Part shown: one piece after another, positions 23,111-36,396 of the stretch | Numbering within the stretch: the first letter of the stretch is position 1 | Layout of the letters: each line of letters starts with the position of its first letter | Assembly: GCF_910592395.1 (NCBI RefSeq) | Contig: NC_088321.1 | Coordinates: 15,564,001 to 15,624,000, forward strand | Length of the DNA: 60,000 nucleotides | Source: Lineus longissimus | Lineage: Eukaryota > Nemertea > Pilidiophora > Heteronemertea > Lineidae | Direction of reading: 5' to 3' | Notes under the pieces: generated by a model | The model's input: the letters and a program-made list of their open reading frames with translations, nothing else | What the model was told of the DNA's origin: nothing | The model's database searches: none | Position numbers and translations under genes: made by a program

Positions 23111-26100
23111 CAGACAAGTTCTTCTCCTAATGTCAGTGATCCTAACATATTAGAACCACCCGACCCCGTGAATGCTGCGAAGGCAGCAGCTGTCAGAAGC
23201 ATCGAGGTTTCTTTCTTCTGTCTGAGTTGTTTCCAAGCTTTTAGTGCCGTTGTCACAGTGACGTACCGATAACGATAGGGTTGGAATTGCAGAGTTTGTA
23301 AGACTGACTCGTGACTTCCACAGCTTTGCTAGCTGTCCAAAACCAGCAGAGAATGCTTCAGAAGATAAGGCTCTATTTCTTTGTTCGAGAATCTGGTCTA
23401 TGGTATTTTCTCTACACATTCCTTGGAATAATCTATATCAGTTGTTGCCTACTAGCCTTCATCACTTTTCGAGCAGAAATTATTATCCTGCTAACTTGTT
23501 GAAATTACCAAGGCAGGAAAACAGGCAAACATTCATCGTATATTTCTTTCATCTGCGAGATATTGTTACAAGTGCTATCCAAAATGGCCCTGTGGAATTC
23601 TGATATGGATCTATAAAACCTACTTTATGTTGAAGGCCGAGGTCTGACAGTGCCGGGTGAACCAGCTTTGATGTGTTATCTTTAAAATGCCCGGTGAAGA
23701 CGACCAGTGGCACGATCTTTTTGCTTCCAGTGCTGCAACAGTATCCACTATCCTTCATAAAAGAAATGTGACAAATTGTCCAAAATTTCTTTTTCTTTCG
23801 TTTGTTTTTCTGCTTCACTGACAGAGTGGCCATTAAACAGAGTGGCTGCCATTATGAATCATAGAACACTCGCCGACAATTTTGACAGTAATTATCGCCA
23901 AATGCTTTTCTCCTGTGCTGTAGTACATTATATCATCGCTTGTGAAATTGTCCTGCGCATTAGTTCTTTTTGGCTTGAATTTATAGGATATCGTTGTGAA
24001 AGTTGTCTTCTTGAAATACCAGGAGAAAGAAGTGCCAGGTAATTAGGATCTCAGGTTTGTGAAAAACTCGTCGAGGTATCCTTAATGATGTTATATTATC
24101 AGCCAACCGCAAAACTTAAAACCAAATATGCGGAAATCTCACGCCCACCTCGTCTTCTTGACGAAACCACACCTGACGGAGATACAGACACAATACTTCT
24201 GTATTCCAATGCTGTATTACTATTCATCACAGATACTACTTGTGTATTCACCAATCTTAAATGAAATCCAATTGATGGTAAAAACCAATTTCTGTCTCTC
24301 GTTTTCTTTGTCCAAGTTTATTGACGAAGTTACTGTTTTATGGCGAATTTTACAGAACCTTTAACGGGCACTGAAAGCACAGTATCGATATCAACTGTAA
24401 AGGAAAAACGGTACTTGGTGGTCTATCTGTTTAGGAAAAACATTCATAAAATATCGTTTACTATTCCGATAATGGAAACTTGATAGTTCCCTTGTTTCAA
24501 AGGAAATCGATGCCATAACTGCACGTAAATCAATATCCTTTTCGGGAGGATAGATGTGGCCATGTTCAACGGTTTTTCTGGTGAAAGGAAATGCCTTCAT
24601 AAAAAGACTAAAGGCCATTTTTGTCATTATTGGATATTGGATAATTACGGAAATGACTGTTGAATTTACGAATATGATATCTTTGTCAATCTATCGCAAT
24701 GATCAAATCCCAAGTTCCTAGAGAAGTCCAAGGGTTTCGGATATAGATATGAAATCAATCCCAGAAGCAAATGAACAGAAAGGCGTCAGGACATCCAATC
24801 CGAAGCAGTGTAACAACTAAAGGCCTGGGGATATGCCCCCCCCCCCCTCTGGTGAAATGACGATCCCACTGTCGGCGTGAGACTGTAGGCTGGTCTCTCT
24901 GTCTTGCTTCCCTCTCTGCACCCAGGTGTATACTCAAGCCTTGTCAGCTTTTGAAGATTCCAGGTTGTGCAGGAAGTAGGTCTACTCTGGCACCATCGTA
25001 GTATTTTCTTGGCAGTTTCCCTTAGAAATAGTTAGGAAATTGGATTGGAAATGGAACACGATCTTAGGTTTGTTGAGATCGTGCCATGCAGATGTTCTGG
25101 CATGCTGATCTATTGTCGTTGTGTGTATATCCATCCTTTCACTTGACCGCCGATAGGTCGGCATGATGTTCTCTCAAGATTTAATCAAAGAGTCTGCAAG
25201 AAGTGACCAGTAGTTACGTTGTCAATGAAATGAATAGACTAAACCAAGGAAATTGCATTTTGAAAATTACTTTCGTTTATGACTTCTTAGGAAAACGGAA
25301 ATGGAAATGGAAATTTCGACAGAATCTTAGCGTATTAATTTGGAATTGTCGTGCTATTATGCTATTCAGATGGTGAGCAAATGTTCATCAATGAAAGTGT
25401 TTGCCAGAACTAACCATCGAGGTTGTTGATTTGTCAGTTAAAAGGAAACTAAATGGAACATAATAATCTAGCACCATAATGGAATATCTTCTGTTTGACA
25501 GGTCTTACACATTTTACATCTTAATGTGGTGTTTCCTCATAATCAATGCAATTTTCAATTCTAGCCGCACAATTTCCTGCAAATTGTTATTCAAATTAGT
25601 TGGAAAGAGAATAAAGAATTAATCGCCATAGAATTTTCTTTTTGACTCGTCATAGGAAATGGCAATGGAAGTTCTTACTCATTGTGTGGTTACCTCAGAA
25701 TCCTCGCAGAGAGCTATTATGGTGGCACAATTAGTTACAATTTAGCGATGACTTGATATTCAAATAACATGGAAACGGAATAAAGATATTTCCTTTCTCT
25801 TTCTTCCATAATTGTGAGCATGGGTAGGCTGTCGCCATATCCGATGAAATCTGCTATCACCGCTTTGTCCATTTCAATTGTGCTGAAGCGGCGTCCTTCC
25901 TTTGAGCTAACAGATTTTCAAATTGAGGAGAAACAAAATGCTCTCAGGTCATAGTATAAGGTTCTACTACTTCCCCTTGTTGCAATCTAACGACTCGGAC
26001 ATCTACCATAAAAAAGATAAAGTTTTTGGCACCAATGATGTCAGTCATGGCGGATTTGCACTAAAGTTTGAGTGGATTCTCTTGGAGTCAAGTCTGCATA

Positions 26101-29100
26101 CTTAGTTTGTCGTATTGATAGAGCTCACTGTGATTTAGAGGGGAGAACTTTGGTGTGGGACTTAGGTGACCAGGAGGAAAATGTGCCTATTCCCCTCCAC
26201 GCGCCTCCGCGGTGTAGCAATAGACTAATATTATGTCAATAGGTGAAACTTTTATGCGAAGAGTTATTAGGTTTCCTTGTCTTTGCCAATGGCAAACGAG
26301 ATGATGGTCAGAGTGCCGCGTAAATATTTATAAATCTGTCATGAAAAAATATCACACTGACAACCTCCTAGCAGAATTAATCATCTAGGAACTATGCTTG
26401 TAACCTGGACACAGGCCATTTCCAAGCATCGCCATTTATCGATGAAATTAATGATTTAAAAATGAGTTTATTTGCCAACGCTCACTCAGCGAACATATCA
26501 CGATTTTTTTGGCCAAAAAGCAGCTTTAGACTCTATCCTTGGCCTTTTACTGACCTCACAATCACAATCTCCTAGAACCCTGGTGGCAAAAGATGGAACT
26601 AGTCTAATATACTGACGATTTGTGTACATTTGTGTACCTTTTCCTTTTATGCGAAATCTTGAGTCATGATTCTCAGTACAGCATGCACTAATCGTTCTCA
26701 GTAACACTCTATGAATACTAAACATGATTATTCTCATACAAGAATACACTTTCTTTGTTAGATTTTACCTTCAAAGGTAACCGCGGGGTTTCGCACGTGC
26801 TTTATGAGATTGTCAGTCACAAGAACAAAAAAAATCATTGAATAGGACCATACTGCCACAAAGTTATGTTGTTCCGATAGTCTTCTTTAGTTTATAATTG
26901 AGTCAGTTGGTTTCTACCGAGGAGTACACAAGATTCGCATTGAATGCACCTTACTCATTGGCGTTCAAGAATGTGTCATTAGGATGCACAGGACCGTCTT
27001 CAAAGGGCGCTGTATGGATTCGTCATGATGATATCTTTATTGCCAGTAGCGATTGTCAGTGCTATAAGCGATAGGCGCCATGTCGCAGGCTTCACTGACA
27101 ATGCATGCGTCATTCATCTGTATTTAAACACGTTTTCCTGCCCGCCCACGCCTTTAGAAATTGCGATACTTCCAGTTTTTCTTTCCTCTCCAACGTAACT
27201 GTAACCGCCATATTGGGAGTGGTGTTCGGTGTTTTGATGGTCAATGTTGTGGTCAAAGCAAAAGGCCCCTTGTTGTTGCTTCACTAACAATACGCTAGTC
27301 AGTGTCGCTTCTAATGCTTCCTCCTTCACCGCCATACAAATTTCTCTAAAGATAACAAAATTGCTATAGTGGATGACATGTTTTGCAAACGCTTCGTCGC
27401 TGTCAGAAGAAGTGTACTCCGATGACTGATTCCTGTAATGCCGTGTATTTCTTAAGAGTTCTGAAACATCAATTTTTATGATGATGAAAGAAACTACCAA
27501 ATGAAGAAGAAGAAGAAGACGGGGTTAAGTGGACGCCTTATAACCGTCCGCATTCGATGTGATGGTCTGTCCCCTACACGTCCTCGTATTTACTGGTAGC
27601 AATAGAAAAGAAGTTTTGATTATTTTGCCTGCAATTTTATGAGAAGGACCTTCTGAAGGTAGTGAAAGTAGTGTAGCACTACAGAGACCACGACGTTCAA
27701 AGGAGAGGCTAATGGCCAGTGCAATCATTAGGTACCCCTTTCCTCGAATATCTGAGGCTATTCCAACATGACTTCAAACACTACTTTCTTGGTTTTTTGC
27801 TCGCGCAGATGAGATACAATATTTCCAAGGTGTCTACTCAGAGTGGTCTACTCTAGGTCTGGACAGCGGCTGATGGTGTCTTTAAGTGGCAAAGACCATA
27901 GCGCTTGAGAAGATTTGAGAGTACGCCACGGATCTTTCATTTCCCGATCATCCGACGAGCTACGTGTGCAGTCCCTGTTCCATTGCGCCAGTTTTCTTCA
28001 TCGTCTCAACTGGTGATTAACACTTAAACATACCCCGCATAAAAAATACGTATTTGGAACTTCAAAGCAATACCCTTTCAGAGCTAATTACTTATTTGCA
28101 CAGAATGAAACTTTATACCAAAGGGCAAGTTTCCCAATAACAGAGAGACGAGAGGCTTGGGAAACCAGAATACGTTTCTGCTGAGTCGACACAAATTGGA
28201 AAATGGAGTATTATCGGAGATGCAGCATGCGTTAATCTGATTATGGGTGCAATGATAAAGCGTCTGTTCTTGCATCTCCCGCGATAATCGCGCGAGACTT
28301 AATTAAAAACCACCTGCTTCTTTCAGCGTAACTCGATAATCGCTGGGGACTCCTTAATTTTTTAACCGTTCAAGGACATGAGTCGTTTTGAGACAAAATT
28401 CCAAATTTTACTCGACATAACTATTGACCTTTCAGAGGTCGAAAACACGAACAACCAATTAATGAATTCAGCGAGTCCGTTGAATTTGAATCCCCAGACT
28501 CTAATGATGCGTAGGCCGAGAACAGCCCCACAAGATCTCAGAGTTCTATTCGACGTTTTGCCTGCTAAAATGTTTAACGCGAATATTCAATTTGGTTTAA
28601 AACTTTGCCGGCCGATTAATAAGTAAAATGTTCTGATGTAAACATGGCAGAGGAGCGTGCTGGGACCTCAACGGGGTCCTTCGATACTTTGCGATTGAGC
28701 AAACCCAGAAGCGAGCAGAAAGGTCACATAACGTGCGATGTTGCTTTTGTGTGGGTTAAATCTCTCAAACCTCAACGTCTTTCAAAGATTCTACGTTTCT
28801 ATGCAGATTGTGTAAGGGAAAACATATTAGATCCTAGTACATGGATGCTTTTTGTGATGTTGATTCTCTATGCTAAGATAACGTTAAATCCTATTAAAAG
28901 GTAAACTCTTCAATTAGCCTTAACATATTCTACCTATTTTGAAATCTGTGAAAATTCTATTTCTATTACGATTTTGAACTGTCTTGCTATTTTCTTCCAT
29001 AACTTTTGTAAAAGAAGATTTCTACAAAACTACTAATTTCGCCTGTGTGCAACACTAACAGAAGAATAGTACCCCACATTGATACCCTATACTAGTATAT

Positions 29101-29519
29101 TAAGAGTGAGAGGCTGGAAAGACATCTGCCAATGATAGCCTTATCAAAGAGACAAACCTAATGATCACGGCAGCTGCTGAGTAACGCATAATAGAATTCA
29201 ATGTATTTATTGTGTTTCATAGCGAACAGGTATTGACAAAAATATCTTCTACCATTTAAGGGGAGTGATCCAAAGAACGTTGGCAGATATGGCGTTGACA
29301 GGTTGGGACAATATGTGCATGTCTGACCGGAACATCCTGACAATATCAGGCCATTTCACTCGATACATACTTACTCCCTCAAACATGCGTAAGGAGGAGT
29401 TGTGTTGTAGGCCCTGTTTGCAAGAGGATGGACTGGAATGATACTTGCCCTGGATGTTTGTACAACGGAAGCCATAGAGCTCTGCAGGGGCGGTAGGGGC
29501 CGAAGCCCTTTGGGCTAAC
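23111..29519. other. Gene-poor stretch right of the array
   Basis: No gene is recognised. It contains a C-run near 24837-24847, a GAA microsatellite near 27503, and loosely related ~170-bp blocks between about 25250 and 25800 that share GGAAATGGAAATGGAA and ATTCAAATnA. A single element-end motif (GGTCGGCATGATG) occurs near 25156. Short frames at 28378-28626 and 28644-28904 (plus) match no family I know. Confidence 0.5.
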
Positions 29520-29700
29520 TAAAGCGGCCTGTCACATTGTTGGTGATGTTATAGAGACAACAACCCAGGGCCCTGCCGGGGTTTGAACCCGATACCTCTG
29601 GCTCATGAGGCAAGAAGGGAATTTGTCTCTGGCGTGGGCTAGTAGGAGTGATACCACCACTACGGTGATATCAAGGCCCATCTCACCCCCACTTCCTCTC
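29520..29700 (-). mobile_element. Possible tRNA-derived SINE
   Basis: On the minus strand, GCCTCATGAGCCAGAGG is followed by GGGTTCAAACCCCGG, a strong match to a tRNA T-arm and pol III B box. A GTTGTTGTCTCTATAAC tail follows. The 5' part is poorly tRNA-like and no full cloverleaf is possible, so a decayed SINE fits better than a tRNA gene. Confidence 0.4.
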
Positions 29701-32700
29701 TGTACAGGCATTAGATTGTCATATGAACAATGATACGGTTGAACATTTAGGTTTCGCGCTATGCCTGAAGAAATCGATGCGTTAGATGGCAAGAGGCGCC
29801 TGAAACTAGAACGAGAATGCCTTCAGAAATGGATTAACATATTTACCGTTTAAGATCGGCCTTGTCATGCCTGTCTGCCAACGTACTTGGTGTCTGGAAC
29901 TTCAAAGGCAATTATACCCTGTCAATCGAAGTTAAATCTGGCCTCATCAATCATTGTAGCAGAAGTGTACCATTGAAGTCCATCATTAGGCGGTAACCTG
30001 TCTCTCTCACATCGTGGATCTTCTGATGAGACAGATCGTAGGATGTCTAAAACGCTATGGCCGACTCGATCACAGACAGACAAACGGTTAGCATTATTGA
30101 GAGGCCAAGAAACCATTCGTCACACTGCTCTATCTCAAAGCCATGCTAGCCCAGGATTGGTTTAGACGCAGCATCCGTTTGAAGAGATGCGAAACCAATA
30201 AGTAACCCATCAGATTTGATGATGTCTTGATACATCAAAAAGGTTGACAACTTTAATATGCCATCTCAGTTGAAAGGATCAGATCGTCCTATTAATGAAG
30301 CCGTATCAAGAATTCCCGCTGACGAGACCAGCCATATGTGACGGTATGCTACGGCTCACGTCGGTGTCCTAGTTGTTATGAGTAGCCCCAGCCCTTAGGT
30401 CAAGAAAAAATTGATAACGAACGATCAAATAATGTCGATCTAATCAAATGAAACGCAATTAAACGATCAAATGAGAATTCTCGGCTCGTTATACGGGACC
30501 ATCCCGTTGCCTACCGATAGCATTGACTGCTGCATGTCAATCGATGCCTCCGTCATGTTCTGCTGATTCTCCCGATACGTCGATGGTCGCCTTCGTGTTC
30601 TCGCGATTGTCTCTACCTTTACCTGGTGTTCGCTCAACAAAACAAGCCACTAGTGAATGCCGTTTACTTGTCAGTGAAGCTGGCATATGTTCTCTTCGAT
30701 GGTGGTTTTGCTGTCCGTGGACGAAATGGATGGTTGCGAGGCAAACAACCTAAGCTAATGCATAGAACAGATTATTTTGCCAGGGACCACTTCAGATATT
30801 GTTGAGAAATTCGTTCTGATTTGTTGTATTATCCTGCCATTTGTTTAAATTCAAATGTGGACTTTCGAAGGTTTCACACGCAAGTATGAGTACGTTCTGT
30901 ACACCGGCTTGGCTTTACTCTGGCGGGGATATTTTGCTCGTTATCTTTAAAGCCATGGAGCAAATCGGTGCTTCTGTTTAGCTTGAACTGACAAGCTGAA
31001 TCATCCAGTCATCGATCAAATAGATGCTCATTGAGTGAATCCTCGCATCAGTTGTAGCCTTGATTGTAAAGGTTCACGATACTGACCAGTAGCATTCAGC
31101 ATGACGGATAAGATCAGTACACAATTAACCAAATATCATTTCCTGACATTCAGTGTCTGTTTTTCGTTCGAACAATCCGGATATAGTCGTGATTTAGAAG
31201 GCCGACTTTCCAAGGTTTCGAGATGATATCTGCTTCACTGAGTTCTGGTGTTGATAGAATCGGTTTTGCATTAAGATATTTTTACGACTCTTCCGATTAA
31301 CCAAGAATGAAACAAAACTAAATGGAATCGTCGAAATGAAGAGTGACCTTTGGAACTGACATGAAAGTCTTGGTGTCTTAATGAAATCTCGTAGTTGACA
31401 AAGGCACTCTGCTGTGAACTCAATGGGCTAGTACCATCTGAATGACCTTCCTTGATATTTCGATAAGTCTTCAATGTAAGCAAATGAATCCAAATGACGT
31501 GGCAATGTACGTATACTTACCTTGGGAACATGAAATCCACAGGGGCTGGGTGCACTGATGAAAGCTTCATGGAGCTAAAGCCCATTAATAATGCACTCTG
31601 AAGTGAGTGCGGGGCCCTAGGACGAAATGGTTGCGACATGCAGGCGCAGTGGACACCAAATTGCCACGTCAACATCATACGTCTTCAATGTAAGGGTGAA
31701 TTTCGCTGGTTACCTAGTCGTTTCGTTCTGATAATTTCGTCCCGGCTATTGTCGATGAAATACTCTTGTGGCGTGTGTCTTCAAGTTGCAGATCTCTAAC
31801 CAGATGGTTGGAAGGGAATAATCTACAATTTCCAGAAGTATTTTTTATCAGTTTTAGTTGTTATTGGCGTTTGAATATTCCCGATGTTTTGACACAAATC
31901 CTTTCCAAGGTCGCTGGTCACTGCCCAAGAAAAAGAAAAATGCCAACTTTGCATTTATAGTATTGGTATGTCTGTCTACCCAACAGTTTGACCCTCAATG
32001 AATTGACATTGCTCAGCTTCCAGGCCGGGCGTCCGGGCGGAGGCTACGGAGACAATACCGTTGGAAGTTCAGTATGTCCACACAACGGCTTTACTGAAAT
32101 CTTTTTAGCGCATATATACACAGTTAAAAATTTCTAAAGTCAAGTTTGCAAATTTTTAACGACCGGCGTTTAATAACAAGCCCGGGAGCACATCCGACCG
32201 CGCCCTAATGATACTATTGAATTAATGAAGAAGCAGGATGTGCATGTAACCCACAATTAGCCTTAGTGATGGTAGTTCAATGTACCAAGCTAGGTCGGTT
32301 TGTTGAGTCAGAATCCTGACCGGATCAATAACCTTGTAAGCCATCAAAACCCCGCAGGTAGCATCCGTGATGTCTTCGTATATTGGGGCATCGGCCATTT
32401 TAAATTTTGTACGAAACTATGCTCTGAAAGCTTGGTAAATATAGCCGGAGATCCCCGCCTAAGATCAGCGTCACGCTTCCTGCAAACTGCGGCCATATTT
32501 CGTTTTTTCCGCAGTTATTTTTACGAAACTACGCTCCGAATCTTACCAGCAACAACATAATCAAAACCCAGATCAACTGCACACTTCCTGTCATGCCTTA
32601 CTACAACGGCCATCTTTGAAATTTTTACGAAACAATGCGCCGTATAAATTGCAAATAAATAGCTTGACCGGATATTAGTTTCTCACCGGCGGCTGTATCA

Positions 32701-34440
32701 TCCACGAGAAACGGATGCTGGCTCTGCTGATGCGATTGCGGGGAATTGTCAAGAGCGAGGATAAGAGATGCGGAAGTAAAACTACCAAAGGCGATTTACC
32801 CATGCATTTACAAGGCTAAATATTTCCATATAATTTTAAGTCATTATCAGGCCAGTTCATCTCGCCTGCTACCAGAAAGAAATCTTCTTGACCAAGGTTT
32901 TCATACAATAGCCCGCGCATCTTGATAAATTCCTATTGTCTTTATGGGATGACCGCTGCGCATGTACATATGGTCATAGGATGTGGCCTATCAAGAATGC
33001 ACAAAGATTAGGGCATTGGGAAATGAAAAGTGCCTCTTCGTGTTCAGACTGGTTACTCTACATTTCAAAGCAGTTTGTTTGGCAGAGAATGATGAACATC
33101 TCAAGCGATTTCTTATGGATTCATGTTTTCTTTCGATTTCCCCCAAGGATCCAACTTCCCGTGTTAATGTTGAGCTGATGACAACGGTCTTGGAGGGCAT
33201 TGATCAGTGACTCGTTAACTCTGTCAGGTATCTAGACCCGGGGGCAGTGCTAATGTACAGAAATAGCTTAGAGTCATTCATACCAGAGCCAAGAAGATTC
33301 ATTCGACTTCCGAATGTCATATTTCAAATTTTGTCTTTCTGTCCATGCAAAACGACATCAAGGTCGATGAAATAAGAAAGAGCACAAATCTCCCAGGTTT
33401 CCCCTGAATCGTCTATCATAAATATTCTCAAAGGTCTTAGAAAATTTTCCTTAACAGGAAACCATGCCGAATTTTAAGAGCTACACTGCCCGTTGCCATC
33501 CGAGGATGAATGGCACATCTAATGAGAAATTTGATGCCACATTGCAATAATGTGTCGGGTACCCATTCTATTCCGATAGAAGCGTAGGATGGCCATTAAC
33601 TTTCAACCAGACAGGACTTCACTGGTGTGTACCGTGCAAGCAGATTTAACGACACTAATCTGGCAGAATAATTAACGACATGATTATCAACATGGTTATA
33701 TCGGTTTGAAAAATTGATTTTGTAAGGGAGATGATTAAATTTTCAGTGTGTCATCATATGGATGCAGCATGCTCGTTTAATCATTGATCAAGGAATAATG
33801 TTGCCTCATCACATGGATGAAAGGCTGATGTTAACATTGGGCTCGAATGGTCAAGATAGGTGAATTATAACACAACTCTACCTCTGCCGCCTGAACAGAA
33901 TCGTGTAACTGTCAAGTCAGTCTAGCGTTCGATAACAGAACCATGATAGAAAGTATCCATTCTTGAGCTGACGGAGCCCAACCCATTTCATTGGATTCAT
34001 AGATCCTCGTTTAAATCCCAACACGTATGCTACGTACGTCGTGATCTGCGCGAAGCTTGGGGTTGCGAGCATCACTGCCAACTCAGGTTTATACTCGTTG
34101 AGGCAGTGTCTTTCAAATGAATGGTTTAGGAAAGATCTCCGAAAATATTCAAAAGTTCATGAGTTTGATATGATCAAGATTTGCCAATGAGCAGTCGAAA
34201 ATTAGGGGTCCCTTACATGTGATATCATACCTGATACATATTATCGTGTTGAGTATCATACTTACTATAATTGTAATCTCTAAGTGCCTTTAATAGCTAT
34301 GATTTAATGTAGTCTACATTCATATCGAAAGCACACTTTGTCGCATACCTATCATTAGTTCCTCGGTTGGAAAGGGGAAATTTTGTCAATAAGTACAATT
34401 ACTTGTGCTGTCAGCTATAAGTGCAGCACATTTGGCTAAA
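29701..34440. other. Gene-poor stretch
   Basis: Only the degenerate triple repeat at 32390-32650 stands out. No gene recognised on either strand. Confidence 0.5.
32390..32650. repeat. Three degenerate ~108-bp copies with GGCCAT and TACGAAAC
   Basis: ACGAAAC recurs at 32411, 32523 and 32627, each time after GGCCAT(T/A/C)TT and before a CTCCGAA-like segment. Spacings are 112 and 104 bp. Old and non-coding. Confidence 0.55.
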
Positions 34441-34450
34441 GTGGCTAAGG

Positions 34451-35380
34451 TGACGTCAGTGTTAAAATGGACAGTTTTAATTAGCAGGGGACAAAGTGAT
34501 GACTGTTGCTAAAATGACGGATGACGTCATCTGAGCGAAGGCGTTTTTCTTGTCGATTCTTGAAGATGTATCATATCGATAATCTTCTATAAATACCTGT
34601 TGGAAGGTTTCGAGAAGTTGTTAGCTCTCTATAATTAACAGTACAGTCGCCAAGCTAGGTGACTGATAGGTCGTGTAATTGTCAAGAATTGTGGTCGAGC
34701 TCTTTGAGTTAGATCCGGACAGGAAATGGCTGTGTAGTGACGTCTCGCAATTCGGTACTGTTGAGTAACACAAACACATGAAATGTTTTATTTGGATAAA
34801 CTTTTGGGAGGCTTTTTCCGAGTTATAAACTGTTTTCCAGATTTTATCCTGATTTATCCGACAAAACTCCGACCGTTGTTTTTGTAGGATAAATCAGAAA
34901 AAGCTAGAGAAGCCGTTTAATCCTCGGAATTAGCCTCCTTCTAATGATACCACGATGATAAATAACCTGCAGCACTTCAAAACCCTCGGTTTGGATGAGG
35001 CTACTGGTGACGTCATGCAGATTGTCAGCGGTAGGAAATTGCTCTGCAGCTTCTCTCATTTTGAAAGATAGTACAATTGGCGGAAACGGCTGCTATGTGA
35101 CGTCATGAATGATTGAAAGGGTATCGGGAATAACTCGAAGCTGTGTGAAGGGTGTGACGAAAATAGATGAGAAGGCTATACGATTGTTAGTTTTGCGAAA
35201 ATAAGCAGTCGGTGGGATAAACGATTGATGGAGAAAATTGTTGGTTGTGTAGGGTGCTGGGCTATTTCCTGCGAGGGCGGTAAGGCGAAGTTCACAGTGA
35301 CATCAGAGAGTTATTTGAGGAAAAATTTAGCGCTTATATTGCTGACAAACATCTACTAGTAAACGTCAACGCTGACGTCC
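34451..35380. promoter_or_regulatory. Cluster of CRE/ATF-type TGACGTCA sites
   Basis: Perfect palindromes TGACGTCA lie at 34451, 34522, 35008 and 35098. One- or two-base variants lie at 34738 (TGACGTCT), 35298 (TGACATCA) and 35373 (TGACGTCC). The contexts of the sites at 34738 and 35098 are related (GGAAATGGCTG versus GGAAACGGCTG just upstream), so part of the cluster may come from decayed duplication. The word is the known CREB/ATF binding site. Function here is inference, since no gene is recognised nearby. Confidence 0.45.
34807..34938. mobile_element. 132-bp foldback (inverted-repeat) element
   Basis: The left half, starting GGAGGCTTTTTCCGAG, pairs with the right half, whose reverse complement starts GGAGGCTAATTCCGAG. 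Pairing continues inward through TAAAC and CTGATTTATCC to a very short loop around CTCCGACC. Each arm is about 60 bp with scattered mismatches. It could be a MITE-like element or a transcribed hairpin. No target-site duplication could be confirmed. Confidence 0.75.
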
Positions 35381-36270
35381 TTTGTGACCAAATCAACCTT
35401 ATTAGCGTGTTCCATTATTTACACCACACCTCCGAGATTTTCCAAGATTTTTCAAGATCTTCATGATATTTTCTTGCTTCGTGGTAAAGGTCAGACTATT
35501 ATTGGATGAAAGCCCTCACACCTGGTGACTTGCTAAGCGAGATGGTCATTTCTTACTTCAGTCACGGGGGTAAAGTGGCGCTTGCACGTGTAGACCTGTC
35601 GCAAGTAATCGAACAAGCGAAAGACCTGTAGATGGGAGAGTGTTATCGACTTCTCCCTTTTTTTGCTTTCTGCAATGTCGTGGATGAAAGAAGGTTTTTT
35701 TTGTTGTGTCCCTGACAACTGTCTCTAGTTAACAAAGATACTAGCCAGTCAAAACTTTATCAAAGCGTAGCCGTTGATAGATTTCAGAGCAGCTTTTTTA
35801 GGAGCGTATCCTTCATGTCGTTCTCTCGGCCTACCATCCGTCCATCAGGATTCTCAGATGCCTGACTGGTCAGTCATCAGTGGAAAGATCAAAATATATG
35901 GCAACCTTTGTCAGCATAATCTTGACATAGACAGGATAATTATTACCTTTGTCATGCTAAACCACATCATTGCCAGAAATTGTACAAGGATTGCGATACT
36001 GATGACGGCGGCTCCTGACCAGAGCTGCCAATTTGGAAGAAAATAGTCTGCACGTAGAATTTCATTACTGCCAAATTGGTGATTTCTGACAGTTGTTCTA
36101 CTTGCTGATCACAGGGAGTGGATAGGTTTGATTTGATGTCAAAGCTTCATCCCTGAGTGACATCCACCAATATTTCGGGGAACCATAATTTTCTTTAGGT
36201 TGGGACTGAGCAAACCAAAGCGAATGTTCGCTAGGTCTCGCCGCAGAGCTCTTCATTACATTATTTCGCT

Positions 36271-36396
36271 TCTCACCTCGCCGTTAAAAGAATTTAAGCC
36301 CACCCCAATACACGGCCTATTGTCTTTTAACAAAGCCCGCTCGCACCGAGGCATAAGTTCCCATTGTTCTACAGTCTTATCCGAGGGTTATCAGTG
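36271..36396 (-). mobile_element. Dispersed repeat family member A
   Basis: On the minus strand this copy reads GATAACCCTCGGATA, then AGAACAATGGGAAC, GTGCGAGCGGGCTTTG, GACAATAGGCCGTGTATTGG and a TTTTAACGGCGAGGTGAG tail. The same ordered blocks occur in four other places in the window. It lacks the GTCGATG end seen in copies D and E. Open frames here are by-products of the repeat. Confidence 0.85.

Noticed and set aside
27114-27500. 128-codon minus-strand frame as a transposase start
   Set aside because: An acidic/serine patch and an internal MAVKEEALE start looked suggestive, but no catalytic motif or element ends are present.
29560-29640. tRNA-Met-like gene on the minus strand
   Set aside because: B box and CAT loop are present, but the D arm and acceptor stem do not pair.
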